Of a DNA stretch of 64,000 nt, positions 32,407-43,951 are shown piece after piece. The position numbers and the translations under genes are program-made. The notes below the pieces were generated by a model. The model did no database searches. It was not told the origin of the DNA and saw nothing but the letters and a program-made list of their open reading frames with translations. Position 1 is the first letter of the stretch, and each line of letters begins with the position of its first letter. This DNA is from Celoporthe dispersa (Eukaryota; Ascomycota; Sordariomycetes; Diaporthales; Cryphonectriaceae). The stretch covers positions 992,001 through 1,056,000 of the forward strand of contig WAID01000001.1 in assembly GCA_016584495.1 (NCBI GenBank), written 5' to 3'.

Positions 32407-34733
32407 GGTTGTTGCTTGGTGGTGGTTTCTGGGAAGCTTCCCTAGTCTGGCGACGTTGCGTGTGAGACAGCCTCAGCTCGGTGACAGCTCCAGGGTCTCG
32501 GCTCTGCCCAGGGCGCTTGGCCTAGAGACACAGGGGCGAGCAAAGAACAGGGGTACAGCAGCCGACTCAGATCTCCTGAAAGAAATTCTAACTTCTAGCT
32601 ACTACCTATATGCTCTCAACAACATGATCCAAGCTGGCTTGAGATGCTGTAGTTTTCTCCAAAATCATAGTCTCCCCTCTACAGTAGAAACTGAGGCAAC
32701 ACGTAGCCAGCCAGCCAGTCTTAGTGTTGTGTTGGGGGCCAGATCTTCTGTTTGACAAGCCAGCCAGCACCTAAGCCATCCCTTCCAACCCCCAAAGTCA
32801 GCACCAAGGCCACTGTAGCAGCGCTCGACCCGCCCCCCCCCCTTCTCCCCCTTCTCCTCCAGCAGTCAGACAACAAGCCAATTAAGCTCTTGAAATTTTC
32901 CGAAACGGAACAGGAAACCCAACGAGACCCAAGAAGTTTACCCTTGGGTAAAAATTTCAACGCCTCAACCATGTCGTCACTAATGTCACCCAGACATCGG
33001 CTGGAGCCGAGCCCACCCTGTTACCACGATATTCTGACGTGCAGCTCTAGAGGTGAGGCTTGTGCCCAACGACAAGTCCAGAAGGGGGGAAAAAAATAGA
33101 AAGTAGAAAGGAAAAAGGGTGAAAATGAACGAGAGATGACGCGCAGGGTGCCACTTGTACGACTTGCGGCTGCATCGCAGCGTGCCATTCGTTTCAGGTC
33201 TATTAAGACATGGCTGCCCAATATGCAAGGCGCACTGCAAAATCGACGACAGCATGGTTCACGATGACTCACAGAAATAAAGAGAAAGAAAGAGAAAGAA
33301 AAAAAGACAGCCCAAGCGGGCTGTGCGCGGGCCAGTGAGCAGTCAGTCAGTCCATTCTATCCTGCAGCACGCCAGGTGAAGAAGCAGGAGGTGAGGTTGT
33401 GCCCCGTAATGTTGCGGCCCTCGCATATGCAGGCAAGCTGGCTGGATGCGGGTGCACTCTGTCTTCTCTCGGGCCAAGCCACTCCGTTTCATCCCGCCTG
33501 CCAGAGAACAGGGAGACGTCTGTGCCTTACGGCGCGCGGCTGAAACCGAAGCAGTCTCCTGGGCTGCCTACCTCCCCGGGGACACGCGCAGCTGCCCACC
33601 TGCAGCATCGTGGGGTGAGGGTGAAGTGGAGGGTATGCTGCTAATACCGCTCCCGCCCCGCTCGTTCAGGTCGTACCCCCCCCCCTCGCAGATGTCATCA
33701 TCGCGCAGCAGACACCACACATACACACATGCACGCCACACAGCTGCATATGCACAAGCACGTCTCAGAGAGGAGAAGGGCAAAAAGAGAGAAGGAAGAA
33801 GAAGAAAAAAAAAGTTTTCTTGTCCCCTCATCATGTGCTGTACAACACCCTTCTCGTCGGGTCGGACCACAAGCCCCTCCCCTCCCTCCTTCTCCTTTCT
33901 CCTCCCTGGAGTAGCATCGCGCTGTTTCGAAACTGGCAAAGGCTGCCGTGCTTCACGTGAGGCACGAGAATGTGGAGCAGAGCTTTTCCGAGCGAGACAC
34001 TCGAGGCCGATAGGCATGCAGGTCAGGCTCAGCAGCAGTAGGAGGGCGTGGGGCGCGGCCGGTGTGCCAAGCCGCAGGCGGGCTGCTCACCGAGCTGGCT
34101 TGAGCATCAGACTGTGCTTGTGCGACAGTTAATTATTATTATTTTTTTGGGCTTGGTTGCCTTGGAACCTTGATGGGCATCTGTGGTGGCGTCCAGCAAT
34201 GACGAGATGGGGAGTGAACACGTCAGGCCTGACCAAAAGAACAGGCAGGAGGAAACGAGCCAGAAGAGGTAAGAAGAGGGAAAATCAGACCGCCGCACAA
34301 CATGGTGGGCACCCCGGTCATGACTCCTCACATTTGAGTATCTCGCCGATCTCTAAATTCTTGCCGTGATTCTCAACCAAAGTCTCTTCCTATGTAGTAT
34401 GGGGGGGAGGGGGAAGAGGGGGTATCATTCTCGCTACTGTTTGGGGTATCCTTCTGTGCTCTGCTTCTTGATTTCCAAGTCCATGCCCAACCTGTTGTAG
34501 AATTCTTTGCTGTTCTGTAGTTTCGTTCTTCCGCACCAATGTGATTGACATAATAGACGCTCCATAGTTTTTTTTGTCTTTCTCGTGAGGGGGAATCCAA
34601 CCATTTCCTGATCGCCAGTGCCCATGCTGCCCCAACCGGAGAACTCCAACCCGTAGAACCAATCTTTGTTGCGTGTCTCCTTTGTGGATAATCGTTTTTT
34701 TTCTTTCTTTTCTCATCATCGTCATCAATAACA
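32407..34733. other. Intergenic, VPS53 promoter to GH18 3' end
   Basis: About 2.3 kb, no gene supported. C-rich run near 32830-32846, GAAA-rich stretch near 33280-33306, A-rich stretch near 33790-33820. Confidence 0.6.
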
Positions 34734-36068
34734 TCAGGAGCTGTGCAGTGCCTTGAATCCAGCCGCGACCAGACTGCGCTTGCTGTCCTTCGCATCTGCT
34801 GGTCCGGTCCAGTAGAATAGCCCCTAGTGCGAGCATCGCTAGTCAGTCTCTGACAAGGGGTCTTTCTGACTTTTGGTAGACGAGGACAAAAGAATGACTC
34901 ACCCCGAGGCCTTTCTGCTTCACAAATGCGGCCTTGGCCTTGACCGTCTCCGGGTTGTCGTACGTGATGAAGCCGCTGCCGTTGCTGTCTCCGCCCCCAC
35001 AGAATGCTGCACACGCCCGCCTGTCCACAATCTCCTTGGTCCCCTTGCGCGGTAGCTGGGAGTAGTCAACAGTCCCGTCGCCACTTGGCCTGCCGAATCT
35101 GTGGCCCGGGCCTGTGACGCCAGGGAAGTGGCGGCCAAAAACGGGAATTCCGAAGAGGATCTTCTTGGCCGGGAAGCCCTGGGAGAGTAGGTATGATACG
35201 GCGTACGAGCCGGTGCAGCTCTCGTCTTTCTCGCCTGAGGCGGGATATAGCTGTGCGTGGTGACCTGACTTGGGCTTCCACGGCCCGTACAGATCATAGG
35301 CCATCAGGTTGAGTAGGTCGAGATACTCTGCGGCCCGACGGAGGTCGATCGTGCCGAGGACGGGCCGTACGGCGGGCAATGCCGCCGTGAGGAGGTACTG
35401 CTCCACGGGCAGGTACGCGCGGACTGCGGCCAAAAGTGCCAGGAAATTAGCACCTTGAACGGCATCCTGGGGACATCTCCACACGACTAAAAAGAAAAGT
35501 AAAACGAGTGTCAGCCTTGCAAAACAAAAAATTTTCCGAGGGGGCTTGGGATCCTCATACTGTCTATGCCGTCTAGACCAGAAGCCTCGACCAGACCTCG
35601 ACAAGATCTCGCGAAGTTGTCGCGCAGCACCGCGTTAGCAGCCACCGCTGGAAAGATCTGGCTCGACTGGCCACCTCCAACGGAAAGGATGACCTGCAGG
35701 TGAGGATGCTTCTGCTTGAGGTGCATCAAGGACCCGAGGCCGCCTGATACCCCGTCACAAGGCGCTCGAGCATCAGCATATTCATCGCTCAGCTATGGTA
35801 CACAATCAGGAGTTAGTAGCTGGCTAGCAGGTTGGAGGCTGCGGGGGAGGGTTCCCCGACTCACAAAGACGGCCCCGTCCGTAGCAACATTCGCAAAGCA
35901 GTAGTAGACAGTGCTTATGCAGTTATAGTTCATGGAGCCCGGCGTTTCTCCGTTGTAGATTTTGTGATTGGGAAAATAGACAGCGTTGGAGTAGTAGACG
36001 TGAGAGAGGCTGGCCGCTTTGCGCGACGTGCGCGAGGGCGAGGACGATGTGGACGAGGAACTCATCAT
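34734..36068 (-). CDS. GH18 chitinase-like protein with degenerate catalytic motif
   Basis: Four exons, 36068-35865, 35792-35561, 35486-34903 and 34823-34734, join in frame to 369 residues. GH18 features are visible: VYYSNAVYFPNHKIYN in strand 1, LQVILSVGGGQSS (the SxGG motif), YLDLLNLMAYDLYGPW (the MxYD-type motif), ILFGIPVFGRHF, and GLFYWTGPADAKDS near the end. The catalytic DxxDxDxE is LDGIDIVWR here: the third Asp is Val and the catalytic Glu is Arg. The motif is split by intron 2, with codon ATC formed across the junction. No signal peptide is seen, only a Ser-rich N-terminus. Hydrolysis of chitin is therefore doubtful; chitin binding remains possible. Family certain, activity not. Confidence 0.88.
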
Positions 36069-36209
36069 CTTGTCTCTCTCTCTCTCTCTGTCTCTCTCTC
36101 TCTCTCTTCTGGACGTGAGGATTGGTTTCGAGGGCCAGGCTTGCTCTCTTTCTAAGTCGTACTGAGGGATGATATTGTAGCGATGGGAGACACAGGGCGA
36201 GTCATTGGC

Positions 36210-36240
<31 letters not shown>

Positions 36241-39182
36241 CCGGGCGCGACCGAAAAAGGAAATTTATATAAAAATGAGGTGACAGGAATGACTGAGTCG
36301 CACCCGTAGACAGGGCCTTTCGTGAGGGTCGCGGTCGGGCAGCAAGGGGCTGCTTAGTGCAGATTCAGAATGGGTCAGTTGTCCATTTATATGTAAGGAA
36401 GATCTGGGAATAATCGATGCAGGAGCAGGAGGACCAGTGTCGCTGTCCAGGACGGTGAGCAGTGCTGGGTCTGCTGGCGGGAACTCAACTAAGCGTGGGG
36501 TCCGGAAAGACAAGACAATCCTTGCCCTTGACGCCGGCTACATGCAAGCCAAAAAAGATGCATGACATAGTCCTGCACGGCTGCCGCCATCATCCACTGG
36601 GTGGTAGAGAGGTGTTCTACCAGACACCATCATGAGCAGGGGGGGGAGGGGTGGAGGGGCAGCGGGATACCGACATGGGTTGGGTAGTAGATGCAAATCC
36701 CAAAGATGAGGTTTCTTGAAACGCCCTCGTCATCCCAGGACCCAGCTGGGCTACTATTCTACATGAGGCAAGGTTTGAGCGTTGCGGACTACCCAGCAGG
36801 TGGTCTTGAACTGCCTCGATACTTGGGACGACGGGGCTGGGCTGAACCTAAGAGGCAAGGCAGGAACGGAAAGGGGAAAAATAAGATAGAAAATAATAGA
36901 AAGAAAATAAAAAATAAGGACGTGTGCTGGCACTCCGTTTTTGGAACCGCGAGGCCATCTCGTGCCAACAGAGAGACCTGCGACCCAAGCTAGCGCCGGC
37001 CAAGCTCAGTTGACGGACGCCAAAAGATGTCACCCATACGACACAAAATCCACACGCGTTTATCGAGCTCTCGGGTGTAGACACGACTGCGCCCCCTTCC
37101 TGGCCAACTACACCAGGACAACGTACACAAGCTGCGCTGACAGCTGGACGACATGCTGCAGACGGCATCAGACATGACAATGGCTGAACACGCACAGAGA
37201 GCCTCGAGTGGCTCCTGATGATCCCACACCAACGTCACTAGGGGATGCGTTGTCGAGGGCCGGAGAGGCCCTGCGCCCTCGAGCAGGCTATTCGTGTGAA
37301 TCATCCTGAGGTGTCCTGATCCATGCGTGCGCACGACAGGACGTCTTTCCCAGTGCCGAGCCGGCATGGCCGTGCTGACGAGGTGTGCGGGGGCCTGCGA
37401 GGAAGGCGTGTATCGAGGTGGTTCGTGAATGCATAGCACGGTAGCCCGCGAGTTAGTCGCTGAAAAGCCTCGCTCGGGTGGACAGCGCATCCCTCCTCCT
37501 GGGCTGAGAGTGGACGGATCTCGGGCGTCCCAGAGCCAGGGTCATGGGCCCGAGGGGAGAGGGGGGGAGAGGGGGGGCATAGTAGATCTGGGATGACGGG
37601 CTTGGCGGCGATCGAAGAACAGGGAAATGGGGACGCCGTCGTCTGTCTAACGTGGAGCACGTGTGTAGGTTCGCATAGAGAGAAAAAAAAAAAAAGAAAC
37701 CTAAGAAAAAAGACCACGACCTCGGATGGCCAGCCTCGTGAGCGGTGTGAGTCTGGCACAGATGGCCTGAGCTTGAGACCGCAGGGAGTCGAAGCTGGAG
37801 TGAGCGACTGTGCTTCTCAGCCGCCGCGCTGGCGTAACAGCATCTCCTCGTGTCTTCAGGGAGGGAGAGAGCCTCCCGCCTCCCGTCTCCCTGTCGGTTG
37901 ACTGACTGTGGACTGCTGTCTGTTGAGAGAGTTTGGGTGGCTGGTTTCAACATAAGTCAACAGTCTCCGCATGTCATGGTGGGTGGCGTCGCATCCTGCC
38001 ATGTTCACCACGTCCCACCGACTTTCTGACGTGACAGCTGAGTGCTCTGAGGCCCAGAGCGCCCAAGGTAGGGAGACGGTATCTGACTCGGGCGGGTCAT
38101 CTGCGACAAAGCAGAGGCGTGGCATCGCAGGCTGCCATGTCAAGATACATTGGTACATGGTGTTGTGTGTGGTTGTGACTAAAAGGCACAGATGACGATG
38201 CCAAGTTTTTCAAACGGCCCATCTCTTCCGAGAACTGATGGGGTTGGGTAGAGCAGACGTGTGCAGGACCTCAGCTGTGCCGTTGCAGATGAGATACCTG
38301 GCCGGGGAGGAAAAGGTCGAGACGGAGGGCTCAGAGTCACAAGCAGCGCCTGCTCTCAAGAGTTCTTATCCGTAGCGGGCGGCGACAAGGGGTGTACCCC
38401 CCTGCGGTTAAGTACCTCCCGCCCGACTGCCGACCTGGGAACTCGACTCAGATCTGCGACCACGTCTTTCCAATCTGAACCACCGAACGATACCCTACAT
38501 ACGGTGATACCATAGTGTCGGAAGAACTCGAAAGGATGAGACACACCTGCTCACACAGGGCGGCAGAGCCCAGCCACCCGGCAGCATTCCGCTGTACGTG
38601 GTACTTAAATCAGAACTTTGACAGCAAGTCTAAGATTACGTAATACATGGCAGCTGTGAGGGAGGAAGGCGCATCTCCCAAAGCAAGCAAGTCTCATGAT
38701 CGCCGCCAGGTTTAATACGCCAACAAGATTCGCGCAGGAAGAAGACAGAAAAAAAGGAAAGAGGAAAAAAAATAACTCAATTCTCACAACCTCAAAAAGA
38801 CAGGAAACCTCGACGGGACACTCACCAGCTGACCGGCAGCCCTCTATGCTGACCGGGCTACATCTCGTGTGAGGAGGGTATTTCTTTTTTTTTGTGTGTG
38901 TGTGTGTGTGTCGCGGACAGTCCCTGCTGTTCCTTCAGCACCAGGCTCTGCCGCCTCACCTCGGCGACGCTCAACGTCTGTTCCATGGCGAGTGTTGTTG
39001 TCAAGCCAAGCTGTCAATATTCATGGCAATTATCCATTACCCGGCCACCGTTCCTCCTCGCGGCTCCGCCTGGCGCCCGGCGCCCAACGACGACCATGGC
39101 TGTACCGCCCATATTCACCCACCTGGGGGGAGGGCTCTGCCCCTGGTGAGAAGATACCGTCTCCTTTGAGGATGTAAACCCA
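36069..39182. other. Long intergenic region rich in simple repeats
   Basis: About 3.1 kb with CT runs (36078-36107), an A27 tract, A-rich stretches near 36890-36915 and 37683-37696, and a TG run near 38893-38911. No gene supported on either strand. Confidence 0.6.
36210..36236. repeat. A27 homopolymer
   Basis: Uninterrupted A tract upstream of the GH18 gene. Confidence 0.9.
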
Positions 39183-41186
39183 TCATCTTGCTTGCATTCG
39201 GCCCATCTGGGCCTGGATAGCTGCGTTCAGTGCCTGCACGTATCGATCTGATGCTACCAATCAGCCTTTCACTTCAGCCTTTCACTGAGCAGACCTCTGT
39301 CTGGCGTCCTGGGCAGCAGACTTACCAGCGATCTTCCACCTCTTTGCGAACACCTCAAGGCATCCCCGGAGGAGTTGTATCTTGTTCGAAAAATCAACGC
39401 CCTGCGCCAGCGCGCCTCCGGTGGTGACCAGCACCTTCGCCGCGAGGAACATGCTGTGTGCCAGTGTTGGCACCAGAGGTCCCGTGAACGACAGGCTGCC
39501 TGATGACGAGGTGATGAGCCGTGCGTTGTGGCAGATCGAATCGATGACCTGGACCGTGCTCTGGACAGCAGTCCTGTCGCTGGGATCAAAGACTGGCTGA
39601 GAGGTCCTTCCGATGCCTAGATGAGGATGATTGAGCTTGAGCATCGCACTAGTCCGCCTTCAGCACACGGTCTCAAGAGAGAGAATAAGCGGGGAGAGGG
39701 AGAAGAGGAGGAGAAGAGGAGGAGAAGAGGAGGAGGAGAAGAAGAAGAAGAAGAAGAAGAAGAAGAAGAAGAAAGGGAAATGGGGTTGGGGGGGGGGCTC
39801 TCCTCACGTGTATGCAAGGCTCAAGGCAGCAAAACGGCTCCCCTCCTTCCACGGCGTCGATACAATGTTGCGCGCATGGTCCACAATTGCGGCATGCAGA
39901 GTCTCGCGGGGAAGGGTGGGCACGCTTGATGGTTTCGCCCGTGCCAGCACCTGCGACAGAAGGGATGCCGACTTTGCTTCTGGAAACACGACTGTCTCTA
40001 TCTTCTCGTCGCCGTCGTCGGCAAATCTATAGCTGCCCTCTTGCATGGACCCGCCATACTGCCCTGGGCCGGCCTGGGATAGCTGAAGGATCGGGTCGAA
40101 CGTCTCCGGAAAGGGAATCGCGGAGGAAAGAGTTGGGATAACCTGTGGATATCCGAGTTCTTCTGATTGGAGACCACTGGGGTCAGGTCAGCTCTGGGTG
40201 CCTCGCCGGTCAGGGGGGCAGGGAGGGCCGCGAGATGCGCACCTTTCCAGAAACACCATGGTCCACCACAGGATCGAGCACAGCTTCAGCTCCCGGGCCC
40301 GGACGATCCACTGGTCCTGTCCCCAAAACGATTCGTCGAGCCACCCGAAGGCACGGACGATCGTGATGCACGTACCCAGGGTCAGATACGCTTGTTGAGG
40401 CATCAGATGACCAAGCTCGTACAGGCAGATCAAGAGGTGGGCCTGCAGAATGGACGTTGAAAGAGGCACCTTGGCTACAACAACACCACAAAGAGTCTTG
40501 ACCGCATGGTAGAGGCTGTTCTGCATCGAAACGACCGGGCTCTCCTCTGGCGAACGAACGATCAAGAGCATGCACATTGCCAAGAGCCCAGTCTCGGCCG
40601 AGGGCTCTGCCCACATCTGCTCCAGTCGCTCCTCAAAGCTGGAACTTTCGATGATGGCGAACCAGGCATTGATGGTCCCAAAATAATATCGTATAATGCT
40701 TTCAGTTGTCAATCTGTCTCCTACGATCTGAGCGAGGCTTCGAGAAACAAAATGATGTACGTCTTCGGTCGTCTCTAGGGGCGCAAACAGCGCCGGGCTG
40801 ATTGTGGGGTGGGCAGGACCCAGCTGGCCTCCCAGGAAAGCGCTGACGGCAAACGATCCAGGGGCACCTGTGTTTCCAAGGCTCTCGAAACTTGTTCGTG
40901 CCGATGGGTCCGCCGGGCGGGAGGCTGCTTGGTCGTCTTCGTGTTGGCAGAACTCGAGAGAGCTGCTCTCCGTTAATAATCTCCAGGGCTCGAGTATCCG
41001 GTGCCGATCAGCGCGAGGGGGAGGGGGACCCACTAAGTACACCTCCCACAGGAGGGGAGTTTCTTGTCGCACTTCTTCTTCTTCCTCCTGCAGTTCAGGC
41101 ACACCCTCGACGACTTGGCCCCTCCGTCTGAAGACGGAGACGGGGGAGTCCGAGGCTGGTAGCTGGAGTGAAGTCGAGCCCTGCAT
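39183..41186 (-). CDS. Zn(II)2Cys6 fungal transcription factor, zinc cluster out of frame
   Basis: Four exons, 41186-40243, 40176-39808, 39648-39326 and 39247-39183, total 567 codons. The middle part is the fungal-specific regulatory domain: ESIIRYYFGTINAWFAII, LAMCMLLIVRSPEES, LSTSILQAHLLICLYELG and TLGTCITIVRAFGW. The end reads RYVQALNAAIQAQMGRMQ. The zinc cluster (VCLNCRRKKKKCDKKLPSCG plus RCT) is present near residues 30-55 but in the +1 frame. A base too many in GGCC (+ strand near 41117) leads into it and a base too few near 41035 leads out, so the frame agrees on both sides. Five of six cluster cysteines are visible; the sixth is not. Target genes unknown. Intron 2 is filled by a GAA/GGA repeat. 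Confidence 0.8.
39705..39775. repeat. GAA/GGA trinucleotide repeat in intron
   Basis: Polypurine repeat on the + strand (GAGGAGAA units, then about a dozen GAA). It lies inside intron 2 of the Zn2Cys6 gene, so the pre-mRNA carries a CU-rich tract. Confidence 0.9.
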
Positions 41187-43951
41187 CCTGGACGACGAAG
41201 CGACTGTGCGTGGCCGACTGGCTAAATGACAAAAACGAGCGAGAGAAGGGGAGAGAGAGGGGGGGGGACTGACACCAAAACTCCGGACCATCGACTTGCG
41301 ATGTCTGCCATCTTATTTATTCATGGCAACCCTGAAGACGACATCAGCAAGTCATATATGTCCGCAGCCCTCCACGGACCACCCTGGTCGAAATTTCGCT
41401 GCATGTGCTCAGCAGCGCTGTGGGATGACCAACGGTCCCGTTTTGCATACTTTGGTGAAGGCAGCGCAGCTCAGCCCACCGGGGACCACTAGACCTGCAT
41501 GGTGACATTTTCTTTATTTGACCACACTAACGTAATATGACACAGAAACTCTTTCACGACTGCTCTGATCACCCTCGATGAACACATGTCTCTGTTTTTT
41601 CTTTTCTTTCTTATTTTTTATAAATGTATATATTTCTTTCCTACTAATTTTAGGGAATGTTGCCTGCGCCAACTTGCGCCAATGGCGCTGTGGCTTCCAA
41701 CAGCAGGGAGAGAGGTACACACACAGGCGGGTGGTGGTAAGGGTCAATACCGGTGCCCCTGCCCAGACGCCCAACACGCAGAGCCATTTCGACAGGGCTG
41801 GAGGTGAAAATTCACCCTTCATTAGTGCAGCAATGGGTCTCTGGGAGATGATGTGATGCACCAGATTTGGGAATGCAGCCGGGACGCCTCTTGGGGATCG
41901 ATAAGCACAAGTTCTCTGGGCCTGGCTGCAATTCGCCAGTTACCGACAGTCACTATGCTATAGCGCCATGGCCGGCCTGAAACATCGGTCCACACGACCT
42001 CTGCCTTGAGCTACTGGGAGCTTGACCGGGAGCTCATGCAGGTGTGAACCCCATCCAGGGACGACGGCAGTAGCTGTGCCGTTAATAGGTCATGCGGTTC
42101 AACCGAGCACAGATCCCTCTCGCAGCGTTGACATCGGCCTCCGCAGCACGACCCCTCCCAGACAGAAGCTTAGCCTGTGAGGCGATGCAGCAGGACGACG
42201 CAAGAGATGCAGCGGTGTCGGCCGGTATCTGGCCGCCCCCTGCCACGGGAGCCCTAGCCCTACGGGGCGGACTTGCAGCAAGCGCAAGCCACTGAGGCCC
42301 ATGGTATTAGCCGCGTTGCAGTGCCACCAACGCGCTTCTTGCAACACAGCGATGCCCTGTCGTCCCGTCAAACGACCGGAGAGAAATTTCTCTCCCGTGG
42401 GGAGCACAGCCACGCAAGACGATAGACCGCACTCCCTCTGGGCTACCTCAAACCAGAACCATGTCCGAGTGTTCGATCTCCTCACGGCCATGAGCATGAC
42501 CTCATACGGCTGCGGACTCCTGTCCACACAGACGATCGAATGCACCCTCACACCGCATCTCACGTCAGCCTCTCTCTCTCCATCACCTCACCTGCAAACC
42601 CTCCACCGTATGCCGCAGGCAGACAAGACTCTACCGCCTACCAGACTGTCGAGGCCTGCCAACCTCTGGCACCGAAGACCGAGCAAGAATAGCCGAGCCC
42701 ATGTAGCCCTTCCTCTTCGGGTCTGTGAGGCAGTCAGTATCTGCTGCTGGCTGTCTCCTCCTCCCTGGATTCCCCCCTGCGGTAGTCGCCCAGGCGCAGC
42801 TGGAATCTTTTTGTCTCCACGGGGGGCTATGACGATGAATATCTCACCTCACCGCAACACCGAGGACGTTCCTCTTTAATTCACCTCCCACGACAGAAGA
42901 GGAAATGCAATACCGACGGCCCAGGCCCTCGGAGGTAACCGGGCCAATCCGACCAGCCGATTTGCTGACAACCCCCGACCCTTACCGCTTCAGACCGGAG
43001 ATGGTGTGAATAACTGCAGCTGGAGGCCCCAATCCTTCATGCACTCTTGCTGCTCCTGCAGCCGCAGCAAGCTGCCAGGCGTTCCCTGTCCAATGACACG
43101 ACACCGTAGGACCATTTTATGTGTGCCTATCTTATGGTACCTGCACGTGCGTCTCCCCGGCCATTACTCCGCAACCACGCATTAGACACTTTTTTTTTCT
43201 TTTCTGTTGTTGTTGTTACAGCAGCCAGTCAGCCATACACGCGTGCCTGGGGAAACCTTCTGCAGATTGGGGTTACATCATATCCTGTCTCTTGTCTCGG
43301 CTCAACTGCTGATCGATCTTGAGGTTTCAGATGGCACCGATGCATCTAGTCTACGAAGAGAAGTCTCATCACGTCACATTTCTGCTTACCCCGGGGGAGA
43401 AGGGGGGTGGGGGGGCTTCACATCAGCCCGCCCGGCCATATTTTCTTACGATGCTGCTTATTCGATTCGCTCGGTTGCCTCTTCAGGGTGAATGCAGCCG
43501 GTCGGATGATCTTCCTACCATGAACACTGCCGTTCATTTGCTCCCGCGAGGCTCAAGTGCGCAAGCTTTACGTCGCATCCCGTCTCGGTTTCCACTGATT
43601 GCTTCTTGGGTCTGCATCACCGGGTCTGCAGGTCGTGGTCAGACCCAAAGAAGCCCTATTTTTTTTTAGGGGGGGGGGTCCCTACGCTGCTATCATTGAT
43701 TGGCACAACAGCGTCATCGCTATTTCGTTCAATATTTAGTAATTTTTCTCGCCGACCCCACGCGCAGATGATCATCATTTGGTAGGATTCGAAAGAAGAA
43801 GAAGAAAAAAAAAAACGTGAAGATCTAAGGGCTGTCGCTCCTCTCATTGATTGGGGGACCGACACAGAGGCAGACTCTCGGAATTCCTAGCTCCTCACTT
43901 CTTATAGATCCCTCCTCACATCCCAGACCTTTCCTGTATTCTTCACCGACG
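41187..43951. other. Long intergenic region, nothing recognised
   Basis: About 2.8 kb upstream of the Zn2Cys6 gene and downstream of the DUF1254 gene. T-rich near 41590-41650, G-rich near 43390-43412, a T9/G9 stretch near 43660-43678. Short open frames only. Confidence 0.55.

Noticed and set aside
30977..32755. 592-codon open frame on the + strand
   Set aside because: Antisense shadow of VPS53 in GC-rich DNA; composition is low-complexity and VPS53 on the other strand is unmistakable.
34734..36068. Calling the GH18 protein an active secreted chitinase
   Set aside because: No signal peptide and the catalytic Glu is replaced; only fold membership is supported.
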